Shown here piece after piece: positions 23,001-33,546 of a stretch of 64,000 bases of DNA. The DNA comes from Spirogloea muscicola (taxonomy: Eukaryota > Streptophyta > Zygnematophyceae > Spirogloeales > Spirogloeaceae). Positions within the stretch are counted from its first letter, which is position 1; each line of letters starts with the position of its first letter. The translations under genes and the position numbers were made by a program. Location of the stretch: assembly GCA_009602725.1 (NCBI GenBank), contig WELB01000016.1:363301-427300 (forward strand), read 5' to 3'. Below the pieces are notes generated by a model. It was not told where the DNA came from and did no database searches. It saw nothing but the letters and a program-made list of their open reading frames with translations.

Positions 23001-26000
23001 CCCATATTTAGTATTGCAAGGTTATGTCTCTGTGTGCACACAACACTTAGTACAACTGTGTACTGCATCATGGCATGTTTGACTGCTGCCCGCTGTACCT
23101 GATGATTCTGTAGCATGCACACTGCAGAAATTGGTCGCTATCACAAACTGGCCTTCTGTCCTTTCATAGCCTGAGGGTAATGTCCAACATAACAGAAACT
23201 GATCATCACGCCCTCCCTTTCGGCTTTTCTTTGAGAAACTGCTGATTTGCACTTGTCTTAGAAAGCGTCCAACTGGTGATGGCAAGGCGTTAGCAGCAGT
23301 GCTCTGAAGGTTGATCAACTATTGCTTTCTACTTAGCATCTACTGATTACTGCCTCTTGTAGATTGTCACAAGGCACAAGGCACTTGCAGATAGCTCTGC
23401 AGTGCCAGCTGGCGAAGTAGCTATTACAATCGTCCTGACACAGCAGCCTCTGATCATCTATGAGCAACAGCCAAAGCTTGCGATCTCGGATATGCCCTTC
23501 TTCATGTTGACGGCAGCTGTGGTGGGCATTCTGGGGGCGCTCTTCAACATCGTCCACGGGCACCTTTCCAAGTTGCGCGTGCCTTCGACGAAAAGGCTTC
23601 TCAGGTCTTAATGCTGGCCACCAAGACGGAAGATTGCTTACAGTGAAGGAGATCAAGTGTCAAAGTTAAAAGGTTGCTTACGGCAGGAGTAACAACCTCA
23701 GGACTAAAGTGCAGTCTGCCATGAAGCCAACCTCATGTCAATGCAGACGCAAAAGTGCACGCGGTTCCTCAACTCTAACCTCCTCTTATTGTCTTCCTCT
23801 TGTGGCAGAGTGGCAGAATCATGTGTGATTGTGGTGATATCAGTCACTTTCATCTTTGCTCTGCCTGCCCTCTTTGGCCGCTGCCTTCCTCAGCCCGAGG
23901 AATGGTAAGGTAAATTCTAGGCCCTTCTGGTGAAGTAGTTGTCTACTAAGTGGGAAGAGTGCTAACCTGCATGACCTACATATCTACGAGTTTCAAGTAG
24001 TCAGGAAATGGATTGGCACCTCCAGTATGTCAGCAGCTGAATTCAGCTTTCCTATCTCTGAAGTGCTCAATGTTTCCACATTATTGGTCAATGATAACTG
24101 TCAACGAACGTTAAAAGGCAAACTACTAGACTTCATATAAGAGTGGTTGTGCAAGGAAGTAGCAAACTATCGCTTTCCAACATTAGCACGGCCTTTGTTC
24201 AGGCGTAAAGATGAAGACTATGGCTTCCAGTATCTTTGTGCACAGCCAGGAAACGATGTCAAGCAATATAACGATTTGGCTTCTCTGTTCTTCTCTGTAC
24301 CTGACCAGGTGAGCTGTTCAAGCTGGTCCTGGTGCATACTTCGGCATGCTTATGACATCTTAAGGGACACTCTGCATTTCTTGTTTTCCAGATCATGTGA
24401 AATCACCTTAACCTATGAACGCAGAGTAGAACATTTTGTAGCAATGTACTACCATACCAAAGCAGATCTGGGAATGCACAGCTTCAGTAGATCACTGCAT
24501 TTACTTTCTTCACTTGGGGGTGGCTTGTGCTGTGGCTTGCATCACTGATGATTATGTGCGAGTGAAATGTCTTGTGTGCTGCAGTCCATCCGGAAGCTTT
24601 TCAGAATGGAGAGTGGCAAGTCTCCTCCATTTACACGGAAGAGCTTGACCGTCTTCACATGTGGTTACCTCGTGCTCTTCCAGATGGCTTACGGAGCAGC
24701 CATGCCCGGAGGCCTCTTTATGCCGTCTATGATGGTCAGTGGGCTACGACCCTCCAAAGTGCTTCTTGATGCACATCCGCATTGCCGTGTCATCATGTGT
24801 GAGCAGCTGTTGGCGTAAGATGATTACTTGATTGACATGCTGAATGGCTACTGCGAGGTTTGTGTGCCTTTGGTACAGGTGGGAGCAACATTCGGTGGCC
24901 TTATTGGTGTCCTACTAGACGAGCTATTCCCCAGGTGGACCCCATACTTCTACAGCCTTCCTAGCTTGTTTCTTCACTGCCTCTCTCTGTCTATCCACAC
25001 TTATTGCTCTGCATCCTGCTCACTCAGAAGGAAAGGGCCCATAACTTGAGCTGGAATGCAAATGTGACTAACTCAAGTGAATTGTGCAGCTGGAAAATTG
25101 AGCCTGGCCATCATGCGCTGGTGGGAGCCACAGCCATGCTTGGTGGCGTGTTCCGCGGTTCCATCTCCCTGGTTGCAATTTGCCCTTTCCTGTTCATGTC
25201 AGCATGTCAACGTTGTGGCACCCTTGCATGCGAGTGCTTGCTGAACGGACTTTCTTAGTTGCCCATCTGAGTCTAGCAAAGATGTTTTCAACATTCAGGT
25301 GTGCAACATCTGGAGCTGAGCTGCCTGACCTGACTGTGCTAATCCCACCTCTGGCGCACAGGTGGTGATTATGGTGGAGGGGACTGGTGGTATTGACTTC
25401 ATCCTCCCCATCATTGTTGCCGTCGTCATGTCCAATTATGCTGCGCATCACTTCATGTCGGCCGGAGCTTATGAGGATGACCTTGAGAGGCTAGGTCAGC
25501 AGCCATTGTTTGTCAATAGCCAAACGAGGTGCCAAAAGTATTTGACGATACTCGGAGACTTGCTTGCTGACTTCTGTGTAGCCTATCTAGTTCAATATAC
25601 ACATCAATGGTGTTGGCACCTTGATGAGTTGTGCCTGCTGTTGTTTACATATATGTGCAGGCCATGTCAACTTTCTTCACAGTGAGCCGCCGCATGCAAT
25701 GGCCAATCGAACAGCCGAAGATATCATGTCCAGTAACCCCATTGGCTTTGGGATGGTAGGTATCAGCTGACTGCTGGCTGCATGTCTCTGATGCTTCGCC
25801 ATTACAATGCTCAAGAAGTAAGTCGATGCGGACTTCCTACATCATAGACTGTCAAGGGACAGCGACTGCCACTATCCTCTGTCCCATCATTGGATTTTCT
25901 CCAAGACATCCTGATCACTTGCAGTTGCTTCAGTTGTGTGTAGTCATAGCAGTTACCTGGCTGTTGGTCAATCAGGTAGTCAAGGTGAAGGAGGTCCTGC

Positions 26001-27510
26001 AAGTGCTGAAGCGTACCAGGCACAATGGATTCCCTATCTATGCAGGAATTGATCCCAGCAAGCGTAAGTCCCCTTCATGACACCTCCAAGTGTCATTTGC
26101 TTCCTCAGTATAGAAACCCCGCAGCTGTCAATTGATAAGGTGCTTATAGCTCATGGGCTGAGGCAGTCATCGAAAGTTTCTTGTATGTGGTCACGATCTC
26201 ATCAAGGGCCACAACGGGCACCACCATCGCCTCATCTACTGCAGCTAGGGAGAACCGCAACCTCATCGGCCTCATCCTGAGATCGCAGCTGCTCCTGCTC
26301 CTGGAGCAGCACTCCTTTGTCTCCTTCCACGACACCATTCGACCTATTTCACTTAGCCGCTTCCACAAATCACAGCCAAGCCTGCGTGTGCCCGTCACGA
26401 GGAGGCAGGTCCTGCTGGAGAGAGCCATGCGCGTCTATCACCTCTTCCACAACCCTTACTCTCGCCACTTGTCTTCTCAGGTCTGTTGGACTTGTACGTG
26501 TTCCAGGATTTGCTGGAAGACCTGAACAAGCTGTGGCTGACATTTGAGTCGTGACTAGTGTTGCTGTGCTGCAAAGTGTGTTGAGTCAGGCACAACGTAT
26601 GCAGGCACCATCATTGGTGGAGATGGGCTGGTCAGACTACAGGCTGGAAGTTTCTACTGATCAGTAGTCCAGCTGCTACTGTCTGCATGCAGCCCTCATC
26701 TGTTGATAAGTTGAGACTTCAGTGGATAGAAGAAGGCCATGATGGAGGCCAAGACATTAGTGTTGCTCACAATGGGGGTGAGGTTGAGAGCAGCAATAAG
26801 CAACATGACCAGCTTCCAGGCAGCCAAAAGTACACAGATATTAACGACACCGCACTCGACCTACGGCCGTACATGAATCACGCTCCCCTTGCCGTCAGTT
26901 GCAGACCCAAATAAACTCAGATGTTGCACTAACTCTGACTTGAGCATGGGGTGACATGTTGACATGCGTCCTCCGTCAACAGCTGTATTCCAAGCTACGG
27001 CTGCACGACCAAGTGCCACGGAGAGCCCTGGTTGCGTCTTGTTTGGGAGTTGCTAAGGAGCAGGTCTTGCCTGCTCACATCACAGACTTCTTCTAACAGC
27101 AGCTTTGTTGGCAGGTGAGGAAGGAGTGCTCAGCACACAGAGCCTATGTCATCTTTAGGAACCTTGGATTACGGCATCTGCCTGTTGTCGACTCAGAGGG
27201 AAGGTGTGTATGATGCTTCAAGGCTACATGCAAAGACTGGCATGGCATCCTGGTTTGCAGCCCAGCTCTGGAAGTCACAACTGCATGCGCATGCTACTCA
27301 CACTGAGACCGCGGCTCCAATGTCTGGTTGCTCCTGGCTTTGTATTATGACAGGGTTGTAGGTATCATTACAAGGAAGGACCTGGCTGTTGCAGCCAAGA
27401 AGGCACATGGCGCCCCGCAAATGGAGCCGGCCAGCATGGCCACTTTCGGGAGCAATATCCGGGACCTTGGCTACGGCAGCTTCAAGGATGTGCTTTTTTC
27501 GCTGCCATAG
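20018..27510 (+). CDS. CLC: CLC-family chloride channel/anion transporter with atypical selectivity motif
   Basis: Exons: about 20018 or 20055-20205 (one N at 20121, start uncertain), 20345-20422, 20637-20695, 20886-20938, 21196-21297, 21568-21678, 21774-22280, 22427-22482, 22680-22758, 22919-22972, 23363-23604, 23809-23904, 24203-24308, 24585-24734, 24879-24934, 25090-25171, 25362-25528, 25683-25755, 25976-26063, 26245-26480, about 26813-26893, 27115-27203, 27354-27510. Phases close from exon 2 on; the product is about 960 aa. Family marks: [11 protein letters not shown], the gating-glutamate segment [53 protein letters not shown]1 ([13 protein letters not shown]) and CBS2 ([20 protein letters not shown]). 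The usual GSGIPE chloride/nitrate filter is replaced by GGGVTLV ([16 protein letters not shown]). Exon 7 adds about 130 acidic, Ser-rich residues between the gating segment and [10 protein letters not shown]. CLCs move chloride or nitrate, often with proton exchange, across endomembranes. The ATG at 20055 has the better context (gccgccATGG); 20018 keeps the frame if N is one base. Confidence 0.94.
20121..20121. other. Single-N gap in CLC exon 1
   Basis: One N within GGC/GCG repeats coding for alanine/glycine. The true missing length is unknown, so the reading frame across it cannot be trusted. Confidence 0.95.
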
Positions 27511-27825
27511 GTGCTCCATGCATCATGATCTTTGAGCCACCTGGTACGGGCCTTGGACACGGCCCAGTGATCCCCTTGGAGCAAGCCAGCCCTCCTGCTG
27601 CCTTGCATACAAAGCCCGTCCCAGGCGCACACCTGACCTTGCAGCAAGCAAGTCTGATGCTCGCCAAAGTAGACCAACTTGTGTCTGCTAGTACGCAACT
27701 CCTACTACACAGATGCCTTACCTGGCCCAAAATGCCAGTTCTATTATGGAGACTTGACAACCAATATGTACAACGATCACAACGGTGACCTCGGCAGTCG
27801 TGCAGGCATGCAGGTACTTGGACCG
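27511..27825. other. Convergent intergenic spacer, no gene seen
   Basis: About 315 bp between the stop codons of CLC (+) and Elongin C (-). It contains only presumptive 3' UTR sequence. Confidence 0.6.
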
Positions 27826-28577
27826 TCAGGTGTCTAGGTAGTTGGCAGCCATGAGCACCTCCAGGACAATCTCAGGGTCCATCTTGAACTCTGGCATGCT
27901 CTTCTGGCTGCGCAGTACACCCATTACGTCATCATGCACCACACATGAAGAAGCTGTGCAGATGCACGTGTCAACACAGTGAGCGACGTGGAAGCAAGAG
28001 CAAGCCTTGACAAGTCTGACACCCTCTGCATTGGTAGAGACACAGACGTCCTGCCCGACCGTACGGGCAGGATCCACAGCAAGGCCAGCCCAAGAAGAGC
28101 ATACGCGGGTGACATTAGAGACATTATAGGAGAGAGTGCTCGGCATGGGACAGCCTCTGTCGGGAGCGCCTTGTTGGTGCTGGGCCTGCCAATGGCACTC
28201 ACTTGGCTGGGTCGCTGTACCGCAGCTTGTAGTAAAAGTACTCGCAGACCTTCTCCAGGACGGGCGTGCTGATGTCGGGGAACCGAACCTCCCCGCTGCT
28301 CGTCTCCTGGAACCCGCCTGCGCAAGCCCGGCAGCCGGCAGCCGGCAGCGTTCAGGCCCGCGGCGGCCGCGAAGCGGCGGCCAGGGAGGAGCGAGAGAGG
28401 AGGGGAGGCCGAGGGGGCACCCGAGGAGCTGAGCATGTTGTGGAGCGTGTTGGAGACCATGGCGGCGCGGCGCGAGACCACGAACTCGAACCCCTCCGCG
28501 CTGATCAGCTTCACCCACTCCTCCTTCCCGCCGCCGCCGCCGTCGCCGCCGCGATCGCCGTCCTCCTCCGCGGCCAT
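27826..28577 (-). CDS. ELOC: Elongin C
   Basis: Exons in transcription order: 28577-28421, 28317-28203, 27907-27826. Phases close and give 117 aa (animal Elongin C is 112 aa). The protein is a SKP1/BTB-fold adaptor that links BC-box substrate receptors to cullin ligases and takes part in transcription-elongation complexes. Conserved runs are WVKLISAEGFEFVVSRRAAM, SNTLHNMLSSSGGF, EVRFPDISTPVLEKVCEYFY, and the C-terminal MDPEIVLEVLMAANYLDT with a stop. The N-terminal 22 residues are an acidic/glycine-rich extension (MAAEEDGDRGGDGGGGG). The ATG at 28577 is in strong context and is the only good start before the fold. A family-D repeat begins about 90 bp upstream. Confidence 0.94.
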
Positions 28578-29640
28578 GGCGCTCCTCCTCCGCGGACACG
28601 GCGGCCGCGGCGGCTGCACTGCACGACCACCAACTAGACGTCTCCCGCTCGTGAGCTCCTGGAAGAATGGAGTGTGTATTGAGTGATGAAGGGGCCTGAG
28701 TGGCCAAGTACAATGGCAAGCACATCAACAGATGCACATCACCTGCTGCTAAGCTGACCCGCTCAGTGACCACGAGTCAGCACGTAGTGGTCGTTAATTG
28801 GCAGGTGAGGGAGCCAGGCGGGGAGTCGACGGCACAGGCGCCCGCGCCCTCGCCGCGCGCGCCGCCGAAGCCGCGCCGCCGCCGGCGCCGCTTGGCGCCG
28901 CCTGGCGCGGCGGTGCGAGGTCGGGAGTTGTGGGAGCTTGACCAGCTGTGTGCACCTACCTGGCTGGCTTTTGATTTCAGCAGCATCATTCGCCTTCTCT
29001 GACCAGCAGGCCGGTCGTTCGAGCGCCAATCTGGGTGGCAGTGAGCTGCGCTGCACGTCATAATGGGTCCAACCAGCGGCTGCCCACTAAGGAAAGCATT
29101 GACAGAGGTTCGAAGGGGCCAGCGGGGGGTAAGAAGAAAGTGCTCGCCCTGACCCTGAACTGGACAACTGAGCACCCAGTGGCCGCATGAGTCGCTGTGT
29201 GCTTCAGCGCTTTTTCCTGGCCCCATTGAGTGTCGCTCGTTCCCCCATCTGGGCTGGCCATTCACAGTTTGTTTCATCACCCACTCCTGGAAAGAGTACC
29301 TTGTCCTTCGTTAGCCGCTCCCAAACCTTCCTAACGCGCTGGCTCGGAAAACCCCCCCGGGCCATCCACGCGGCCGCCGCCGCCGCCGCCGCCGCCGATG
29401 GCGCCTTCGGCGGCGCAGTGGAGCTGGCGGCGGCCCGGCGGCGGCATAGGGCCTCGTCTTATGTAGCCTTCGTCTTTTGCACTAATTCTGCCTGAACAAA
29501 TCATTGGCTTTGAATTGGCCTCTCTTTCATTTCATGCGCACCTTCTCTCCCTGGCTTTGGGCGCGCGCAGCACGCTGCCGCATGGCTAGAGCCTAGGAAA
29601 CGCTGCAGAGTAAGCGAGAGCCGCATTCTGCAGTAATCTT
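28578..29640. repeat. Repeat-rich region upstream of Elongin C and ALMT
   Basis: Family D lies at about 28665-28800 ('tggccaagtacaatggcaag', 'tgacccgctcagtgaccacg'). A family-B remnant is at about 29075-29150 and family C at about 29488-29555. A minus LINE-like remnant follows at about 29555-29637 ('gcatggctagagcctaggaa', 'acgctgcagagtaagcgaga'; compare 42320-42360). A GCC repeat at 29370-29400 precedes an unassigned GC-rich stretch that might be a lost first exon, but I cannot support a gene there. Confidence 0.5.
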
Positions 29641-29849
29641 GGAGGCGGCAGCAGGGGCAGGCCAGGCCACGTCGGGGCCCCGTCCCGTCTCGCCCCACCA
29701 GCAACACCGTCGTTCCGACACGAGGGGAGGCGCTCACCAGCCGCCCCGTTGCCTGGTCCCGATTCGAAACCGCCTGGCGCGCGCGCTCCTCCGCCTTCTT
29801 CCCGCCTCGCCTGCCCGCCCCCCCCGCCGCCGCGGCCGTCGCCGCCGCC

Positions 29850-32800
29850 GCCAGGGGCCTGCCGGCGGTGCTGTCCAAGCTCGCCGGCGCGCTGGCGATG
29901 CTCCGGTCCCAGATTGCGACCAACCGCAACCTCGCCACCCTGTCAGCCAAGCAAGGTATTTCGCGCCCGTCCCGTTCGCCACATTCTTCGGCCGTCAGCC
30001 TCTGCTTGTGGGTCAGTGGCTTGGCAAGTGCAGCAAGTGGCAGCCAGCAGCTTGGCAAAGGCATGCAGCACCTGGAGCATTTGCGGGCTCTAGCTGAGCA
30101 CTCGGCTGGTCAGTTGGGGAGCTGACGGGACGAGCTCGGTTGCCGGTGCTCCTTCGTGCTGTCGCCGCCAGGCATCGCCGGCGGGCTCGCTGCCACGCTG
30201 TGCATCACGAAGCTACCGCATCCCTACGACGTCTTCTCCAAGGTGGGGCTTTGGATGCTCATCACCATCGACATTCTGTACGAGGCGAACATCGGCCTCT
30301 CCCTCTCCAAGGGCTTCAACCGCATCGTTGGGACATTCTCTGCAGGGTCGCTGGCCCTTGCCATTGATCAGGTTGGCCCCATGCTGGGCTGGTACTATGC
30401 GCCCTTTGTGGTAAGTGCTGTAGAGCCGGTGGTGGCACCTTGCAACAACGCTTCTTGTTGCATGCAAGCTGGTCGACCTGCTGGTTGATAAGCCTGCCGA
30501 AATTGCAGGAGCTGTTCTGCGGTCATGACCGGAGTCAGGCTGGTCACACTTGCTCGTCTTGTCGCTGCCGTTGACTCTGTCGCACGGAGCTGTACATCTC
30601 GACGTTGTCTATGTAATTATCCCATCGCTGACTTGTATCTTTGAATCGTCCAGGGTCTGTCTCAGTCAGGCATTTCTTTAGCATACCCTGCATGATCTGC
30701 CGTGCTCTGTGCGTCCAGGTGCTGTGCGTAGTTGTTGGCGGCGCAGGCTTCCGCTTCATCAAGGGCCTCCCTGGAATCAAGGAGCAGTGGGGCTACTCGC
30801 TCACCGTCGCAACTATCTGCTTCCACATCCTGATTGTCACAGGCTACCGAACATCTGAGCGCCTTGTCCTCCCGCTTCTCCGCTTCTCCATGATTGTCCT
30901 CGGTGCATGCCTGGCTGTTCTCATCAATCTGAGCATCCGCCCCACATTTGCGGGCGACTCGCTCCACAAGCTCGTCTCAAAGAACTTCGAGACAGCCGCT
31001 GTTGTCCTCCAGAGGTACACTCCCTTGTCCTCCCCTTGCACGATGATCACTTTGCTTGGCACAGCAAGCGTGGGGTCTGTGTTTCTTTTGCTTGTAGTCT
31101 GTGGTGGAGTTTCTTCCAACCAGGCACAGGGTTGTCCTACTGGGCGGTGGAGCTCTAGCTACCTGTGCCTGACAGTGACAAGCATGGCGAAACGCAGGTG
31201 TGTGGACGAGTATGTTGCTGGGCACGAGCTCGACCATGTGCCTGACATCAAGAGCGGGAGATTTGAGGATGACAAAATTCACCAGAGCTACAATGAAGTT
31301 CTGATGTCAGACTCTGAGGTTGACAAGCTGGTAAGACTCATTGCTCTTCTTTTTCTGCTGGAGTACGTCATTGAAGCATGGTGCAAAGTGGCCTGAGCAG
31401 ACACCCTCAGATATTTGAGTATCATACTATTGCTATATAAACATGCAAGAAGCAATGTGTGGGATAACATGGCCTCGGAATAATGTTAATTTGTTGTGTT
31501 GATATGCACCTGGATCAGAACCGGTGGCATTCTTGCACTTACATTGGCCTATAACTCTGAGTATTGTCAATGGAAGAACTGCTATCTTGACCATTTCCTG
31601 ATGCTGACATTAGGTAAGTATGCCTAATGGTTATTTATGCAGCTGGCAGCTGTGCGGTGGGAGCCCTGTCACGGCAAATTCTTCCCAGGGTACCCATGGC
31701 ACCTTTATGATGACGTGCATGACAACCTGCGCTACGTTCTCTACGATGTCATTGCCCTCGATGGCTGCCTGAGGGCAGAGATACAGGCTCCTAAATTTCT
31801 GAGAGATCTCTTTGCGCAGGTTGTTTACTATCCCGTCAAGCGTGACCGCTCACTCGAGCAAGCTGGTCTGGTTGTGTGTAATGCAGAAGATGTTGAAGGA
31901 CCTGAAGTGTTGCGTGCATGGGGTACTTTGAGATGCTGAGGTTCTCGGGCTACCTGTGTTGTCCTTGTCCTTATGCCTTTTTCTGGTTGCAGGATATGAT
32001 GACAATCAGCAACGAGTGCGCCAAGGTGCTGCGAATCCTTGGGGACAGCATTTGCAAGATGCAGCAGTTTGTGGCGAGAGACAGCGTGCAACGGATGGAG
32101 GAGGCATCTCTCTTGTTGCAGCACAAGGTGTACATTCATACGCACCGCCTCTTGGGCAAGGGGGCGCAGAAATCGCCCCGCTACTCGCTGTATGCGTCGC
32201 TGTCGAACATTCCTGATGGCCGACTGAGGCAAGTGGAGGACACGGACTGCAGTGACAGCAGCGGCGCAGCGGCTAACGGCGAGGTGGCACAGCTGAGCAG
32301 CAGCGTGAAGAGCGAGGAGGATGTGTGGCCGGTAGATGCGGAGCACTGCATGGATCCAAGGAGGGGGGAGCTGCGGACAGCTGAGCAGGTTGCAGAGAGC
32401 ACCAGTGTTGTGCGCTGCAGCGAAGATGCTCGGGATGGTGAATGTTGGCCGGACGTGGATGGCAAGCGGGTACCGTCAGAGCCGCAACGAGATTCCATGG
32501 CTGCTGTAGTAAGGGCAGGGGGAGAGGATGAGCCGGGTGTACGAACAGATGTCCAGAGTCCACCTAGTGAGGCGCCATTGCCTGAGGCACGGCGCAAGTC
32601 ATCGCTGAAGAAGCCTGGTCAGCTGCAGGCTGGCCCCAGGAAGCACGTGACCACCCCAACAGAGGGGCCAAAAAGTATGGCAGAGGTTTGGGACTCTTTG
32701 GCGCAGCGCACGGCTTCAAAGTCGAGCATGTCTGCGCCTCCAACATCAGCCAGCGCTGCTGGTGTACCTAAGTATGTCGGCAACATCATGGGCACGCTGG

Positions 32801-33546
32801 TGGAGGGTCCAGAGTCGCCGGGCTCCCTGGAGGGGCCCCTGCACTGCACCACGGGTGTGGAGGATGATATGGCAAAAGGCGCAAGTAGTGGCCAGCTCAG
32901 CCGGCTTGGCGACGTCAGCTGCAGTGCACAATCGCAGGACGAGCTTAGAAGGGAAGCAAGCAGTAGAGCCTTGCAGCGGGAGGAGAGTGGGAGGACGCTG
33001 TCGGAAGTTGCAGAGGATGTTGTAGTTGACGTGAGCTCTGGCACGAAGCCTGAAGCAGTGTGGGAGTGGGATGCGTATCTTGCTTCACATCCAAAGCCAT
33101 ACCGCACAATGCAACCGACCCAATGGCAGGCCAGCTTCTTGCAGGTATGGTGCAGCCAGTCACCCCTTTAAGTTTGGTACTTGCTGACTGTTGGCTCATG
33201 CAACGTACCTCAGACTTTATAAGCTAAATTTTTCTGAAATCTGAGGGAGAACTTGCCAATGGTAGCAGTTCACTTGGTTGTTGCCTCCTTCTCATGCCGG
33301 CAGTGCCTGCAACTTGGGAATATGTAAATGACTTGTGTGCCTGTTGGCTGCAACAAATAGAGGCGCAATAGCTTGGGAAGAAATTGGGAGGGCAGCATCG
33401 AGCGCATCTCGGCACTCTCGCTTGTAAAGTTTGCGTCCCTGCTTATTGAGCTTGTGGCGAAGATGAAATTTGTGGTGGCCTGCGTTGAAGATCTCAGCTG
33501 GCATGCCAACTTCTCAGTCAAGGCCGCGACAACAGTAGAAGTATGA
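29850..33546 (+). CDS. ALMT: ALMT-family anion channel (5' end unresolved)
   Basis: Exons: 5' part of exon 1 unclear to 29955, then 30172-30410, 30719-31014, 31198-31330, 31643-31819, 31993-33144, 33391-33546. Phases close from 29955 on. Family marks include KVGLWMLITIDILYEANIGL, SLSKGFNRIVGTFSAGSLAL, FRFIKGLPGIKEQWGYSL, FAGDSLHKLVSKNFE, WEPCHGKFFPGYPWHLYDDV and the C-terminal ISALSLVKFASLLIELVAKM. There are several membrane segments in exons 2-3 and a long cytosolic tail. Exon 6 adds about 290 low-complexity, Ser/Glu-rich residues, far longer than in typical ALMTs. The family forms malate/anion channels of the plasma membrane or vacuole. In the frame that reads LPAVLSKLAGALAMLRSQIA there is no ATG back to the LINE-like remnant ending near 29637, so the first exon may lie elsewhere or be damaged. 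Acceptor 33390 has a weak polypyrimidine tract. Confidence 0.9.
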
